NCBI GenBank assembly: GCA_024280945.1
Contig: JAMXLO010000088.1
Coordinates: 1 to 64,000 of the forward strand
Source of the DNA: Acetobacteraceae bacterium
GTDB lineage: Bacteria > Pseudomonadota > Alphaproteobacteria > Acetobacterales > Acetobacteraceae
Length of the DNA: 64,000 nt
Direction of reading: 5' to 3'
Under the pieces are notes generated by a model. That model saw only the letters and a program-made list of their open reading frames with translations, was not told where the DNA came from and ran no database searches. The number at the start of each line of letters is the position of its first letter. The first letter of the stretch is position 1. This document shows positions 38,899 to 47,556 of the stretch, one piece after another. The position numbers and the translations under genes were made by a program.

Positions 38899-38961
38899 AC
38901 GAGCGCTCGCGGACGAGCGCACAAAGTGGCAGGCCAGCACCAACGATAGTCGGAGGGTGAC

Positions 38962-39600
38962 ATGGCGACGACATTGCTGCGCAGCCGCTCGGTCGCGGTA
39001 TGGGATCCCGCGATCCGCATCGCACACTGGCTGCTCGTGCTGGCCTTTGCTGTCGCTTACCTGACCGGCGAGGACGAGGGGGATACCGGTGGCGTGCACG
39101 TATGGGCTGGCTATGCCATCGGCCTCATCGTACTCCTGCGCGTGATCTGGGGGTTTGTCGGACCACGTCATGCCCGGTTCGCCGATTTTTCCATCGGGCC
39201 ATCGGCTGCGCTTCGCTACCTGTTCGATCTGCCGCGTGGTGGAGCGCGTCGCTACATCGGCCACAGTCCGGCCGGTGGCGCCATGGTGCTCGCGCTGCTG
39301 ATTTGCCTCGGTGGCACCGTGATCACTGGTCTGCTGGCGTATGGCGAGCAAGGCAAGGGACCGCTTGCCGAAAATCTGCCGATCGTTGCCCAGGCTTACG
39401 CGGGGCAGGAAGGCGCGAGCAATTCGGGCCGGCGGACCGAGAACGGAGAAAGCCTGGTCGGCGAAGTGCACGCAACGCTCGCAAACGTCACTCTCGGGCT
39501 CGTCGTCCTGCATATTCTGGGCGTCGCCCTGGCAAGCATCGCGCATAAGGAGAACCTGGTCCGCGCGATGATCGATGGCCGGAAGCAGCTACGGGACTAG
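38962..39600 (+). CDS. Cytochrome b561-type di-haem membrane protein
   Basis: 212 residues with four membrane helices. Candidate haem-ligand histidines are in DPAIRIAHWLLVLAF, GGVHVWAGYAIGL, GEVHATLANV and VVLHILGVALASI, the pattern of prokaryotic cytochrome b561/Ni-Fe hydrogenase b-type cytochromes. It moves electrons between the quinone pool and periplasmic partners. The start follows GGAGGGTGAC. A perfect FNR/FixK box lies upstream and a P-type ATPase gene follows after 36 bases. Confidence 0.88.
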   Translation: MATTLLRSRSVAVWDPAIRIAHWLLVLAFAVAYLTGEDEGDTGGVHVWAGYAIGLIVLLRVIWGFVGPRHARFADFSIGPSAALRYLFDLPRGGARRYIGHSPAGGAMVLALLICLGGTVITGLLAYGEQGKGPLAENLPIVAQAYAGQEGASNSGRRTENGESLVGEVHATLANVTLGLVVLHILGVALASIAHKENLVRAMIDGRKQLRD

Positions 39601-39636
39601 CTCATTCTGGAACCGTCAGTCCCTAATGCGCGGGCT

Positions 39637-42183
39637 TTGCAGTCACGGCCAGCTTTCGATGATGTGCCGCAACAGAACCTCGCGTCACGTGGACTGACGG
39701 CGCGCCAGGCTGCGGAACGGCTGGCGACCGAAGGGCCGAATGTGCTGCCACGGTCGGAGAGCCGCTCCTTCTTCCGGATTGCGATCGAAACCGTACGCGA
39801 GCCGATGTTCGCGCTGCTGCTGAGCGCCGGTGCGATCTACCTGGTGCTGGGCGACCTGAAGGAGGCGCTGATCCTGTTCCTGTTCGCCTGCACCTCGGTC
39901 GGCATTGCGGTGATCCAGGAAGCGCGAACGGAACGCGTGCTGGAGAGCCTGCGCGATTTGACCAGCCCGCGCGCGCTGGTGATTCGTGATGGCACCGAGC
40001 AGCGCATCGCCGGATCAGACGTAGTGCGCGGCGACTTGATCGTGTTAGCCGAGGGCGACCGGGTACCGGCCGATGCTACCGTGTTGGCGGCCCACGACCT
40101 TACGACAGATGAGTCGCTGCTGACCGGCGAATCCGCACCAGTGCGCAAGATCGCCGCGCCAGGCGCCCCGCCGGCAAAGCAACCCGGTGGTGACGACCTG
40201 CCTTATGTCTATTCGGCAAGTTTGGTCGTGCGCGGGCATGGAATGGCCCAGGTCACAGCAACTGGCGCGCGCAGCGCCATAGGCAAGATCGGGGTCGCGA
40301 TCGGCACCATCGAGACCGAACCACCACGGCTGCAGGCCGAGACCGGACGGCTGGTGAAGCGGTTCGCTATCGTCAGCCTCAGCCTTAGCGCAGCTGCAAT
40401 TCCGCTCTATGGCTTCCTGCATGGAGGCTGGCTGGAAGCACTTCTCAGCGGCATCGCACTCGGCATGTCGATGCTGCCCGAAGAATTTCCGCTGGTGCTG
40501 ACGGTATTCATGGTGATGGGCGCCTGGCGCATTTCGCGTGCACGGGTTCTTACGCGCCGAGTCTCCGCGATCGAAACTCTGGGTGCTGCCACAGTGTTGT
40601 GCACCGACAAGACCGGCACGCTGACGCAAAATCGGATGAGTATTGTCGACGTTCGAGCAGTGGCGCAATCGTGGCGAGCTGAAGACGTGGGTCAGTTGTC
40701 GCCCGCTGCCGTGGACGTAGTTCGCCATGGCATTCTTGCCAGCGCGCGCGAGCCGTTCGATCCGATGGAGAAGGCGTTCTACGCGCTTGCGCCCGATGAC
40801 GCTCCGCATCGTGGCTTGGTGCTGCGCTGGGAATACGGGCTGCGGCCGGATCTGTTGGCTGTGACCAATGTGTGGGAGGCGACCGAACGAGCTGAATTGC
40901 TGGCAGCGGCCAAGGGCGCGCCGGAGGCGATCGCGGAACTCTGTCGGCTCACCGACGAAGAGCGCGATCGGCTCGGGCATGCCGTGGATGAGATTGCTCG
41001 GGAGGGCATGCGTGTGCTCGGTGTGGCCGGCGCGGTGCTGCCGCTCACCGCCTCGCGTCCAGAAACGCCACGTTCCGTGCAGTTCCAGTTCCTCGGCCTG
41101 GTCGCGTTGACCGATCCGCTGCGTCCGACCGTGCCGGCCGCGGTGCAGGATTGCCGCACCGCAGGCATCAGGATCGTCATGATCACTGGCGATTACCCCG
41201 AGACCGCGTGCGCGATTGCCGCACAGGCTGGTATCGACACCACCGAGGTCGTTACGGGCACCGAACTCGAGCGCATGAGCGACGAGGAGTTGGCGTGGCG
41301 TACGCGCACGGCCACCGTGTTCGCCCGGACCATGCCCGAGCAGAAACTGCGCATCGTGCAGGCGCTGAAAGCGAATGGCGAAGTCGTGGCCATGACGGGT
41401 GACGGCGTCAATGATGCGCCGTCACTGAAGGCGGCGCACATCGGCATCGCTATGGGCGGTCGTGGCACCGACGTGGCGCGCGAGGCGGCATCGCTCGTGC
41501 TGCTGGATGATGACTTCGCCTCAATCGTACGCGCTGTTCGGCTCGGCCGCCGGATTTACGACAACCTGCGCAAGGCGATGGCGTATATTGTGGCGATCCA
41601 TGTGCCGATCGCCGGGCTTGCACTGATCCCGCTGCTCTTCGGACTACCGCTGATCTTCTGGCCTTTGCATATCGCCTTTCTCGAACTGGTCATCGACCCG
41701 ATGTGCTCGATCGTGTTCGAGGCGGAAGGCGAGGAAGGCGATGTGATGCGCCGCCCGCCCCGCGATCCGGAAGAGCCGCTGTTCAGCGGTGGCCGCATGA
41801 TGCTGAGTCTTTTACAAGGGGGACTTGTACTGGCGTTTGTGGCGGCGCTGTTCGTCATGGCGCTGCGCCGAGGGCTACCGGAACCCGATGCACGAGCGCT
41901 CACCTTCGCTGCACTGGTCGCGACCAATCTCGGCCTTGTGCTGGTGAACCGCTCTCAGGGCAAGGGATTGGGCGCGACATTGTGGCGGAGCAACACCGCT
42001 CTGTGGCTGGTCAGCGGCTCGACGGCTGCCCTGCTTGCCGCGATCGTGGCGTTTCCACCGGCGCGGGAGCTGTTCCATTTTGGACCTTTGCACAGTGACG
42101 ACGTCGCCGTTGCCGGCGCGGTCGGCCTTGCGGTCCTGATAGCGTTGCATCTGCTCAGGCGCATGCAGTCCGAACAACGGTAG
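39637..42183 (+). CDS. Cation-translocating P-type ATPase (P2-type)
   Basis: 848 residues. The actuator loop has LLTGESAPV, phosphorylation site CTDKTGTLTQN (D324), ion-site segment SMLPEEFPLVLTVF, nucleotide domain KGAPEAIAEL and hinge MTGDGVNDAPSLKAAH. This is the P2 layout, but PEEFP replaces the PEGLP of Ca2+ pumps, so the ion (Ca2+, Mn2+ or other) is uncertain. The start appears to be TTG 39637; GTG 39664 is possible. It is probably in one transcript with cytochrome b561 under the FNR-type box. Confidence 0.9.
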   Translation: MQSRPAFDDVPQQNLASRGLTARQAAERLATEGPNVLPRSESRSFFRIAIETVREPMFALLLSAGAIYLVLGDLKEALILFLFACTSVGIAVIQEARTERVLESLRDLTSPRALVIRDGTEQRIAGSDVVRGDLIVLAEGDRVPADATVLAAHDLTTDESLLTGESAPVRKIAAPGAPPAKQPGGDDLPYVYSASLVVRGHGMAQVTATGARSAIGKIGVAIGTIETEPPRLQAETGRLVKRFAIVSLSLSAAAIPLYGFLHGGWLEALLSGIALGMSMLPEEFPLVLTVFMVMGAWRISRARVLTRRVSAIETLGAATVLCTDKTGTLTQNRMSIVDVRAVAQSWRAEDVGQLSPAAVDVVRHGILASAREPFDPMEKAFYALAPDDAPHRGLVLRWEYGLRPDLLAVTNVWEATERAELLAAAKGAPEAIAELCRLTDEERDRLGHAVDEIAREGMRVLGVAGAVLPLTASRPETPRSVQFQFLGLVALTDPLRPTVPAAVQDCRTAGIRIVMITGDYPETACAIAAQAGIDTTEVVTGTELERMSDEELAWRTRTATVFARTMPEQKLRIVQALKANGEVVAMTGDGVNDAPSLKAAHIGIAMGGRGTDVAREAASLVLLDDDFASIVRAVRLGRRIYDNLRKAMAYIVAIHVPIAGLALIPLLFGLPLIFWPLHIAFLELVIDPMCSIVFEAEGEEGDVMRRPPRDPEEPLFSGGRMMLSLLQGGLVLAFVAALFVMALRRGLPEPDARALTFAALVATNLGLVLVNRSQGKGLGATLWRSNTALWLVSGSTAALLAAIVAFPPARELFHFGPLHSDDVAVAGAVGLAVLIALHLLRRMQSEQR

Positions 42184-42893
42184 ACCAGTGCGCGGGGCGA
42201 TCGAGATCAAGGTGCGCTCCACCCCAAGAGGGACTGGTGATGTCGGGCGGCGCGGTCGGACTGGCGCACATCTCTGCGGCATCTCATATTGGGCGGAGCA
42301 TCACGACGAGCCGCTCAGCCGAGCGCGGTCTGCGCGGCAGAACTCGGCGGCGCGAATTGGAGGGCAGGCTCTCATTAAGGTATTCCTGGAGGGTGTCTTC
42401 TTCGGCGTCGTACTGATCGTCGGTCTCATTGCTGAACTCTTAATCAATGGTTTCCTCCGCGCAGCGCCACCGCCCATCGGCCTCGCTGTTCCGCCTCGGT
42501 ATGCGTCGCTTCGACCATCGCTCGGTAGCGGCCAGTCGTATTGACGCCGCAGCGAGCGAGTTCGGACCAGAAGCTTGGTCAGATCGGGCAATGTCGACCG
42601 CATGCCGCTGACAGCAAATGAAGGCAGCGCATGCCGGCCTTCCTGCAATTCGAAACCAATCGCGCGATGTCCGGTCGCCACCTGGCTCAGGAGAGCCGAT
42701 GAGGCTGCCAAGCGAAGAAACGGTCGGTCAATCGATACGCGGCTGGTCGCCAAGGAAACGCCAACCCGGGAGAATTTGCGTACTGCTAAGGGCGCAACGC
42801 CGACGAAACCAGGACATCGGTCATCTGCCTGTGTTGCCCGACAGGTATGCCGACCTAGAGTGCGCGACTTGTCAGCCAGGCGGAGCATTCAAA
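42184..42893. other. 710-base stretch with no supported gene
   Basis: Frames on both strands look non-protein-like, with one exception. On the plus strand, bases about 42385-42544 encode a strongly hydrophobic segment (VFLEGVFFGVVLIVGLIAELLING) closing at TGA 42542-42544. A GGAGGG lies at 42358-42363 but is followed by ATT, not a normal start codon. It may be a start-degraded small membrane protein. Nothing else is seen. Confidence 0.4.
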
Positions 42894-43148
42894 ATGCATC
42901 TCACGGTCAACCCGTTGGTCGCGGCCGGCGTCATCCTGGCTACGGCGGCGACCGATGCGCTGTATGTCATGTTCACCGCATCGGTGGTCGCACGGCGGCC
43001 AATCGCTGCGGCAAATTGGAGTGCGATCTGGTACATCGTCTCCTCATTCGCGGTGATCAGCTACACCAGCAACGCGGTGTATGTGCTGTTTGCCGCGATT
43101 GGTTCGTGGTGCGGCGCCTATTTGTCGCTGACGTGGCTCCGCCGATAG
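42894..43148 (+). CDS. Small conserved membrane protein (84 residues)
   Basis: ATG 42894 follows GGCGGAG. The protein has two to three hydrophobic helices: NPLVAAGVILATAATDALYVMF, then a basic turn (VVARRPIAAANWSAIWY), then FAVISYTSNAVYVLFAAIGSWCGAYLSL. The pattern ATDA.YVMF ... W.AIWY..SSFAVISYT looks like a conserved small membrane family of unknown function in proteobacteria. It stands 28 bases before the hydroxyacid dehydrogenase gene and may share its transcript. Confidence 0.7.
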   Translation: MHLTVNPLVAAGVILATAATDALYVMFTASVVARRPIAAANWSAIWYIVSSFAVISYTSNAVYVLFAAIGSWCGAYLSLTWLRR

Positions 43149-43176
43149 GCTGGCTGCCGGCACCCAGGAGCTTGCG

Positions 43177-44235
43177 ATGACCGTGAACGTCCTTGCGATC
43201 CAGCGTATCAGCGAGGCTGACCGCGCCCGCATTGAAGCAATTGATCCGGTGGTTCGTCTGATCGACGCCGGCGGCTGGTTCGATGGGGAAATTCGCGACA
43301 CGTGGCCGCCCTATTCTGTCGCCCGCTACCTGGCGCCTGGGACGAACGCCGGGCAAGGCACGCGGGCCGAGCGCGATCGGATGCTGGCAGAGGCCGAGGT
43401 GATCCTTGGCGGCTGGCCGTTTCCGCTGGACCTTCGTGCGCGCGCGCCGCGGCTGAAATGGTTCCACCAGCGGCCTGCTGGCGCGTCCAACCTACGGCTG
43501 GGCGATCTGTGGGGAAGTGACGTGATGGTGACGACCTCGCGTGGTGCGGGCAGCACACTCGCCATGGCGGAGTACGCCATCGCCGGCATCCTGCACTTCG
43601 CCAAGGGCCTGAACCGCGCGGTCGATGATCGAGGAGCGGGCACGTTCGATCATCGTGCCTACCGGCCGCTGCTGATCGAAGGCAAGACTCTGTGTGTCAT
43701 CGGCGCCGGTGGCATCGGCCGTGAAGTCGGTCGGCTAGGCGCCGCGTTGGGAATGCGCGTGATCGGCACGCGCCGGACATTGCAACCTGCGGCGCCGCTG
43801 CCGACGGGATTTTCCATGATGGGAAGTGCCGATGATCTCGACCGGTTCCTGGCGGGAAGCGATTTTGTTGCCGTGTGCTGTCAGTGGACTCCGGAAACTA
43901 CCAACCTGATCAACGCGACGAGGCTGGCCGCAATGAAGCCAGGCGTGGTGCTGGTCAATGTCGCGCGTGGCGAGATCGTGGATGAGGCAGCGCTGGCCGA
44001 AGCCCTGGCGCGCGGACACCTGCGCGGTGTGGTGCTCGATGTGTATGTCGGCGAATTCGAACATCGGCCGCCCGAGGTGCTATGGCGTGATCCGCGTGCC
44101 CTGATCACCCCGCACGTCTCCGGCGCAAGCGATGAAAACCGGCATGGCGCAATAGAGGTGTTCTGCGAAAATTTGCGCGCGTATCTCGACGGTGCACCGC
44201 TGCGGAATGTAATCGATTGGCAGCGGGGCTACTGA
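43177..44235 (+). CDS. D-isomer-specific 2-hydroxyacid dehydrogenase
   Basis: 352 residues. NAD-binding TLCVIGAGGIGREVGRLGAALG; catalytic Arg in VNVARGEIVDEAAL; Glu in VYVGEFEHRPPEVLW (where ordinary members have a PLP-type loop) and His in ITPHVSGAS. The N-terminal half is long and contains HQRPAGASNLRLGDLW. It belongs to the same superfamily as the genes at 17235 and 50103 but is clearly divergent from both. Start after CCAGGAG. The substrate is unknown. Confidence 0.87.
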   Translation: MTVNVLAIQRISEADRARIEAIDPVVRLIDAGGWFDGEIRDTWPPYSVARYLAPGTNAGQGTRAERDRMLAEAEVILGGWPFPLDLRARAPRLKWFHQRPAGASNLRLGDLWGSDVMVTTSRGAGSTLAMAEYAIAGILHFAKGLNRAVDDRGAGTFDHRAYRPLLIEGKTLCVIGAGGIGREVGRLGAALGMRVIGTRRTLQPAAPLPTGFSMMGSADDLDRFLAGSDFVAVCCQWTPETTNLINATRLAAMKPGVVLVNVARGEIVDEAALAEALARGHLRGVVLDVYVGEFEHRPPEVLWRDPRALITPHVSGASDENRHGAIEVFCENLRAYLDGAPLRNVIDWQRGY

Positions 44236-44300
44236 GCCCTGCTGATCGTCCAGCTCGTCATCAAGCTGTCAGCCATTCCAATTGTGGGACCCGCGGCGTG

Positions 44301-44488
44301 ATGACCAGTCTGCATTATCTCGAGCTCACGGAGCTGGCAGAGTGCTTCCAAAGGCGCCAGCTCTCGCCGGTCGAGGTTACCCGGGCACGCACCATCAGCA
44401 GGAGATGACGCTGTTGCGCGCAGGCGTAGCATTCCAACACGCTACTGGCTGGCATCGCCAGCACCCGGTGGGATTGGCAGAGGACTGA
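44301..44488 (+). pseudogene. Amidase gene with its centre deleted
   Basis: ATG 44301 opens MTSLHYLELTELAECFQRRQLSPVEVTR, the N-terminus of amidase-signature enzymes, but the frame stops at 44408. In another frame, from about 44395, the text EMTLLRAGVAFQHATGWHRQHP is the usual C-terminus of the same family, ending at a TGA at 44486-44488. The roughly 400 residues in between, including the Ser-Ser-Lys catalytic region, are gone. It is a deletion remnant between the hydroxyacid dehydrogenase and the dioxygenase. Confidence 0.65.
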
Positions 44489-44729
44489 AGCTCCGTTGAG
44501 GCTTCCGACGCGGCCAGGTACCGCAGGGCAGGGCAGAGCAGTCGCGGCCAGCAGCAGCTCGAGATTGCGCGGCAGTGATAACTGGTAATGTCGGCGCGGC
44601 GACCTTGCTGACGATGTGGGGACCCCGGCGAGCCGGTAATGGTATAGGACTTGTTGTCAGCAGCATAGCATTTGGAAATTTCAATTCGCCTGTTACGTAT
44701 GGCTGAAAATGCCCCGAGGAGAACTGCAC

Positions 44730-45794
44730 GTGAGCGCAACACAGGAGCGCGCCGCCTGGACCGGTGCCAGCATCGATTATCAGACTGATGGGCTGCACAC
44801 GCTCAATCCCGACGAGGTTGCAGAGATCGACGCGGCACTTGCTTATCTGCGTAATCTGGGCGAGTTGGACTTTCCGGCCATCACTCCAGAAACATTTCCG
44901 CTGCCGGTCCTCGGCCGATTTCTCCGCGACCTGCGCGACGGGCTGCGCTTCGGCCGCGGCTTTGTGCTGCTGCGCGGTATTCCGCGGGAGCGCTATTCCA
45001 GCGACGATATGGCGCGCATCTATTTCGGGCTCGGTGCGCATATCGGCCAGGCCCTGCCGCAGTCGTGGCAGGGCGAGCTGCTCGGGCACGTCATCGACGT
45101 GAGCGACATCGAGCCAGGCGCGCGTGGCTACCACGCCGGCGGGGCTCAGCGTTTCCACACGGATTCCTGCGACGTGGTCTCGTTGATGTGCCTGCAATCG
45201 GCAAAATCAGGTGGCGCCAGCCGGATCTGCAGTGCGATTGCGGTGCACCGGCGACTGGAGCGCGAAAGGCCTGACCTGCTCCAGGTGTTGTACGATGGTT
45301 TCGTCTTCCGCCGGCGCGAAGTGGATGCCGATCATGGGAGCGGCGTGCTCGTGCGACGGATCTCGGTCTTCGCGCGTACCGCGGATGAGATCTCAGTTTT
45401 CCTTTCGGGTGACTATCCCAACCGGGCGGTGGCAGCTGGCGATGCGGTGATGACGCCGGCCCAGCGTGAGGCTCTGGACGAGGTACAGCGCATCGCGGCA
45501 TCACCAGAGACCTATCTCGATATGAACATCGGTGTGGGGGATATTCAGTTCCTCAATAACCGCATGCTGCTGCATGGCCGGACCGGATATGAGGATCACC
45601 GCGAGATGGCGCGACGCCGCCATCTGCTGCGCCTCTGGCTCAAGGTTCCAGGTTGGCCGGCCCAGCCCGAAGGCCAGGCTATGCACACGCACGAGGATCA
45701 TCCTTTGTGGCTGCGCCAGCGAACGCCGTTCATGGAAATGCCGTCACGCTATCTGGCGGAGATCACCGCGCGACAGTCTGAGCTGACGACCTGA
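44730..45794 (+). CDS. TauD/TfdA-family Fe(II)/2-oxoglutarate dioxygenase
   Basis: 354 residues. The facial triad is visible: His and Asp in RFHTDSCDVV (about residue 145) and the distal His in NRMLLHGRTGYED; an Arg of RRHLLRLWLK binds 2-oxoglutarate. The N-terminal FPAITPETFPLPVLG and LRDGLRFGRGFVLLRGIP are typical of the clavaminate-synthase-like TauD branch. The substrate is unknown; taurine is possible but not indicated. GTG 44730 is preferred to ATG 44709 because GAGGAG stands eight bases before it. Confidence 0.85.
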   Translation: MSATQERAAWTGASIDYQTDGLHTLNPDEVAEIDAALAYLRNLGELDFPAITPETFPLPVLGRFLRDLRDGLRFGRGFVLLRGIPRERYSSDDMARIYFGLGAHIGQALPQSWQGELLGHVIDVSDIEPGARGYHAGGAQRFHTDSCDVVSLMCLQSAKSGGASRICSAIAVHRRLERERPDLLQVLYDGFVFRRREVDADHGSGVLVRRISVFARTADEISVFLSGDYPNRAVAAGDAVMTPAQREALDEVQRIAASPETYLDMNIGVGDIQFLNNRMLLHGRTGYEDHREMARRRHLLRLWLKVPGWPAQPEGQAMHTHEDHPLWLRQRTPFMEMPSRYLAEITARQSELTT

Positions 45795-45919
45795 TCAGAT
45801 TGCTGAAATTGAACGTTCTGGCAATCGTGTGGACCACCATACAAATGCCATATAAACCGATGCAGGGGATGCTGTCTGCGCCGACAGCGAGGGTGCGAAA
45901 CGTTCTTGACTGACCACCG

Positions 45920-47488
45920 ATGAACCGACCCGAGGCCCGGGCGATCCGCCCGGCACCGTTCAATCTGCGTGCTGCGATCAGTATCCTCAGCGCCGGATTG
46001 CTGGCGGTCGTTATCGCGATCGTCCTGTTCACCATGCTGAGGTCTCCTCTGAAGGACGACGTGGCCTGGTTACTCTATGTCGCCCGGCGGTGGCTGGCTG
46101 GCCGCGAGCTCTACGTGGACGTGGTGGAGGTCAATCCGCCGCTGATCGTGTGGATATCCGCGATCCCGATGCAGATCGCAAGCTGGCTGCGGATCGACGC
46201 ACAGTTCACTGCCATTCCTTTCTTTGTTGCGGCGGTACTGGGCTGCGCCTGGTGGACAGCCTCGCTGCTGCGCGGCAGCGACAGACTGTTCGAGGACCGC
46301 CTTCCCGTGTTCGCGGCAATCGGCACCGTGCTCTTGGTGGTGCCGGCGGGCGATCTTGGACAACGCGAACACCTGCTGGTCGCCGCCATTTTGCCGTATC
46401 TGGTGCTGTTTGCTCGGTCCCTCGATGGGGCGCGGCCAGCCTTCCGCGATGCCTTGATCGCCGGGGTACTGGCGGGCCTGGGGTGCGCGTTGAAACCCCG
46501 TTATGCGGCGGTGTTTGTTGGGCTGGAGGGGCTGGCGCTGTCCCGGGGCCTCAATCCGCTCAATACGAGGTCCCTCGCCGCTGGCGCCACCATGCTCGTG
46601 TATGCGGGTTTGGTCGCTCTGTTCTGTCCGGCATATTTGCGTCGCGCCGTGCCCCTGGGGCTCGCCCTGTACGGCGGTACGGACGTGCCGCTGCGACAGC
46701 TTCTGGCTGACAGTCTGCGACTGATCTTCGGGCAGGCGGTAGCACTGGTGCTGTGGTGGCATCGCCGCCGGCGCATGCCGGAGGCCAACCTGATGCTGAC
46801 ATTGGTGGTGTTCGCCGTGATCGCCACGGTGGTCTGCCTGATGGACGGCAAGGATTGGTTCTATCATCGACTGCCGGCGACCATCGCCACCGTGCTGGCG
46901 CTGATGTGCTGGGTGGCCTCCGCCGTGTTGCATCGCCCAGCGTCGCGGCGTGCATGGCTGCCGGTTACCGCGGGAGCCGTCGCATTCGTGGCGTTCCTGG
47001 TTGCGGCGTTCCAGCGTTTGGAGCCCCAGGTAGTGCTGGCCCTGGAGCCCGGGCAGAACACGATTGCCAAACTGGAGCGACTGATCCGTTCGCAGCACGC
47101 GCGAACATACATTGCGTTCTCAGAATGGATTGCCCTCGGCTTCCCGGTGGTGAACAACACCGGGGTCATCTGGGCCTCGCGCTTCGACTCGATGTGGGCG
47201 CTGAAGGGCGAGCTATGGCGCGTCCGCTTCGATCCGGCGGGCGCGAAGGCATGGCCGATACGGCGCTGGGTCGCGCACGACTTCATCGTAGGCTGTCCCG
47301 ACGTCGCCGTGGTCGACACCCGTGAGGGCGTCGTCAATTACATCGGCGTGCTCAGCGCGTCCGACCCAGCGTTCGCGCGCGCGTGGTCCCGCTACCGACA
47401 GATTGCTGCCTTTGACGGACTCGTGGTCTACCGCCGGACAGCTGCCGGCTGTATCGATCCCTGGGTGGCCGCTGAGACAGGCCGGTAA
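45920..47488 (+). CDS. Polytopic membrane protein, GT-C glycosyltransferase-like
   Basis: 522 residues with about eleven hydrophobic segments. The first periplasmic loop has LKDDVAWLLYVARRWLAGRELYVDVVEVNPPL. An acidic pair followed by a NPP motif is common in GT-C (PMT/ArnT-like) polyprenyl-phosphate-sugar-dependent transferases. A soluble C-terminal part contains YIAFSEWIALGFPVVNN. It probably transfers a sugar to a lipid or protein acceptor at the periplasmic face. No family name can be fixed, and neighbours give no context. A short hairpin GCTGTC/GACAGC lies 35 bases upstream. Confidence 0.7.
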   Translation: MNRPEARAIRPAPFNLRAAISILSAGLLAVVIAIVLFTMLRSPLKDDVAWLLYVARRWLAGRELYVDVVEVNPPLIVWISAIPMQIASWLRIDAQFTAIPFFVAAVLGCAWWTASLLRGSDRLFEDRLPVFAAIGTVLLVVPAGDLGQREHLLVAAILPYLVLFARSLDGARPAFRDALIAGVLAGLGCALKPRYAAVFVGLEGLALSRGLNPLNTRSLAAGATMLVYAGLVALFCPAYLRRAVPLGLALYGGTDVPLRQLLADSLRLIFGQAVALVLWWHRRRRMPEANLMLTLVVFAVIATVVCLMDGKDWFYHRLPATIATVLALMCWVASAVLHRPASRRAWLPVTAGAVAFVAFLVAAFQRLEPQVVLALEPGQNTIAKLERLIRSQHARTYIAFSEWIALGFPVVNNTGVIWASRFDSMWALKGELWRVRFDPAGAKAWPIRRWVAHDFIVGCPDVAVVDTREGVVNYIGVLSASDPAFARAWSRYRQIAAFDGLVVYRRTAAGCIDPWVAAETGR

Positions 47489-47524
47489 CGGCGCCTGGTT
47501 CCCTCGCGTGGCTTGTGGCAGATA

Positions 47525-47546
47525 GATCAAATTCCTACTTTTGATC
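47525..47546. promoter_or_regulatory. Inverted repeat just upstream of oxyR
   Basis: GATCAAA (47525-47531) and TTTGATC (47540-47546) form a perfect 7-base inverted repeat around an 8-base centre, ending 10 bases before the oxyR ATG. LysR-type regulators often bind dyads at their own promoters, but this one would also overlap the ribosome-binding region. Role inferred. Confidence 0.35.
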
Positions 47547-47556
47547 GACATGCTCA

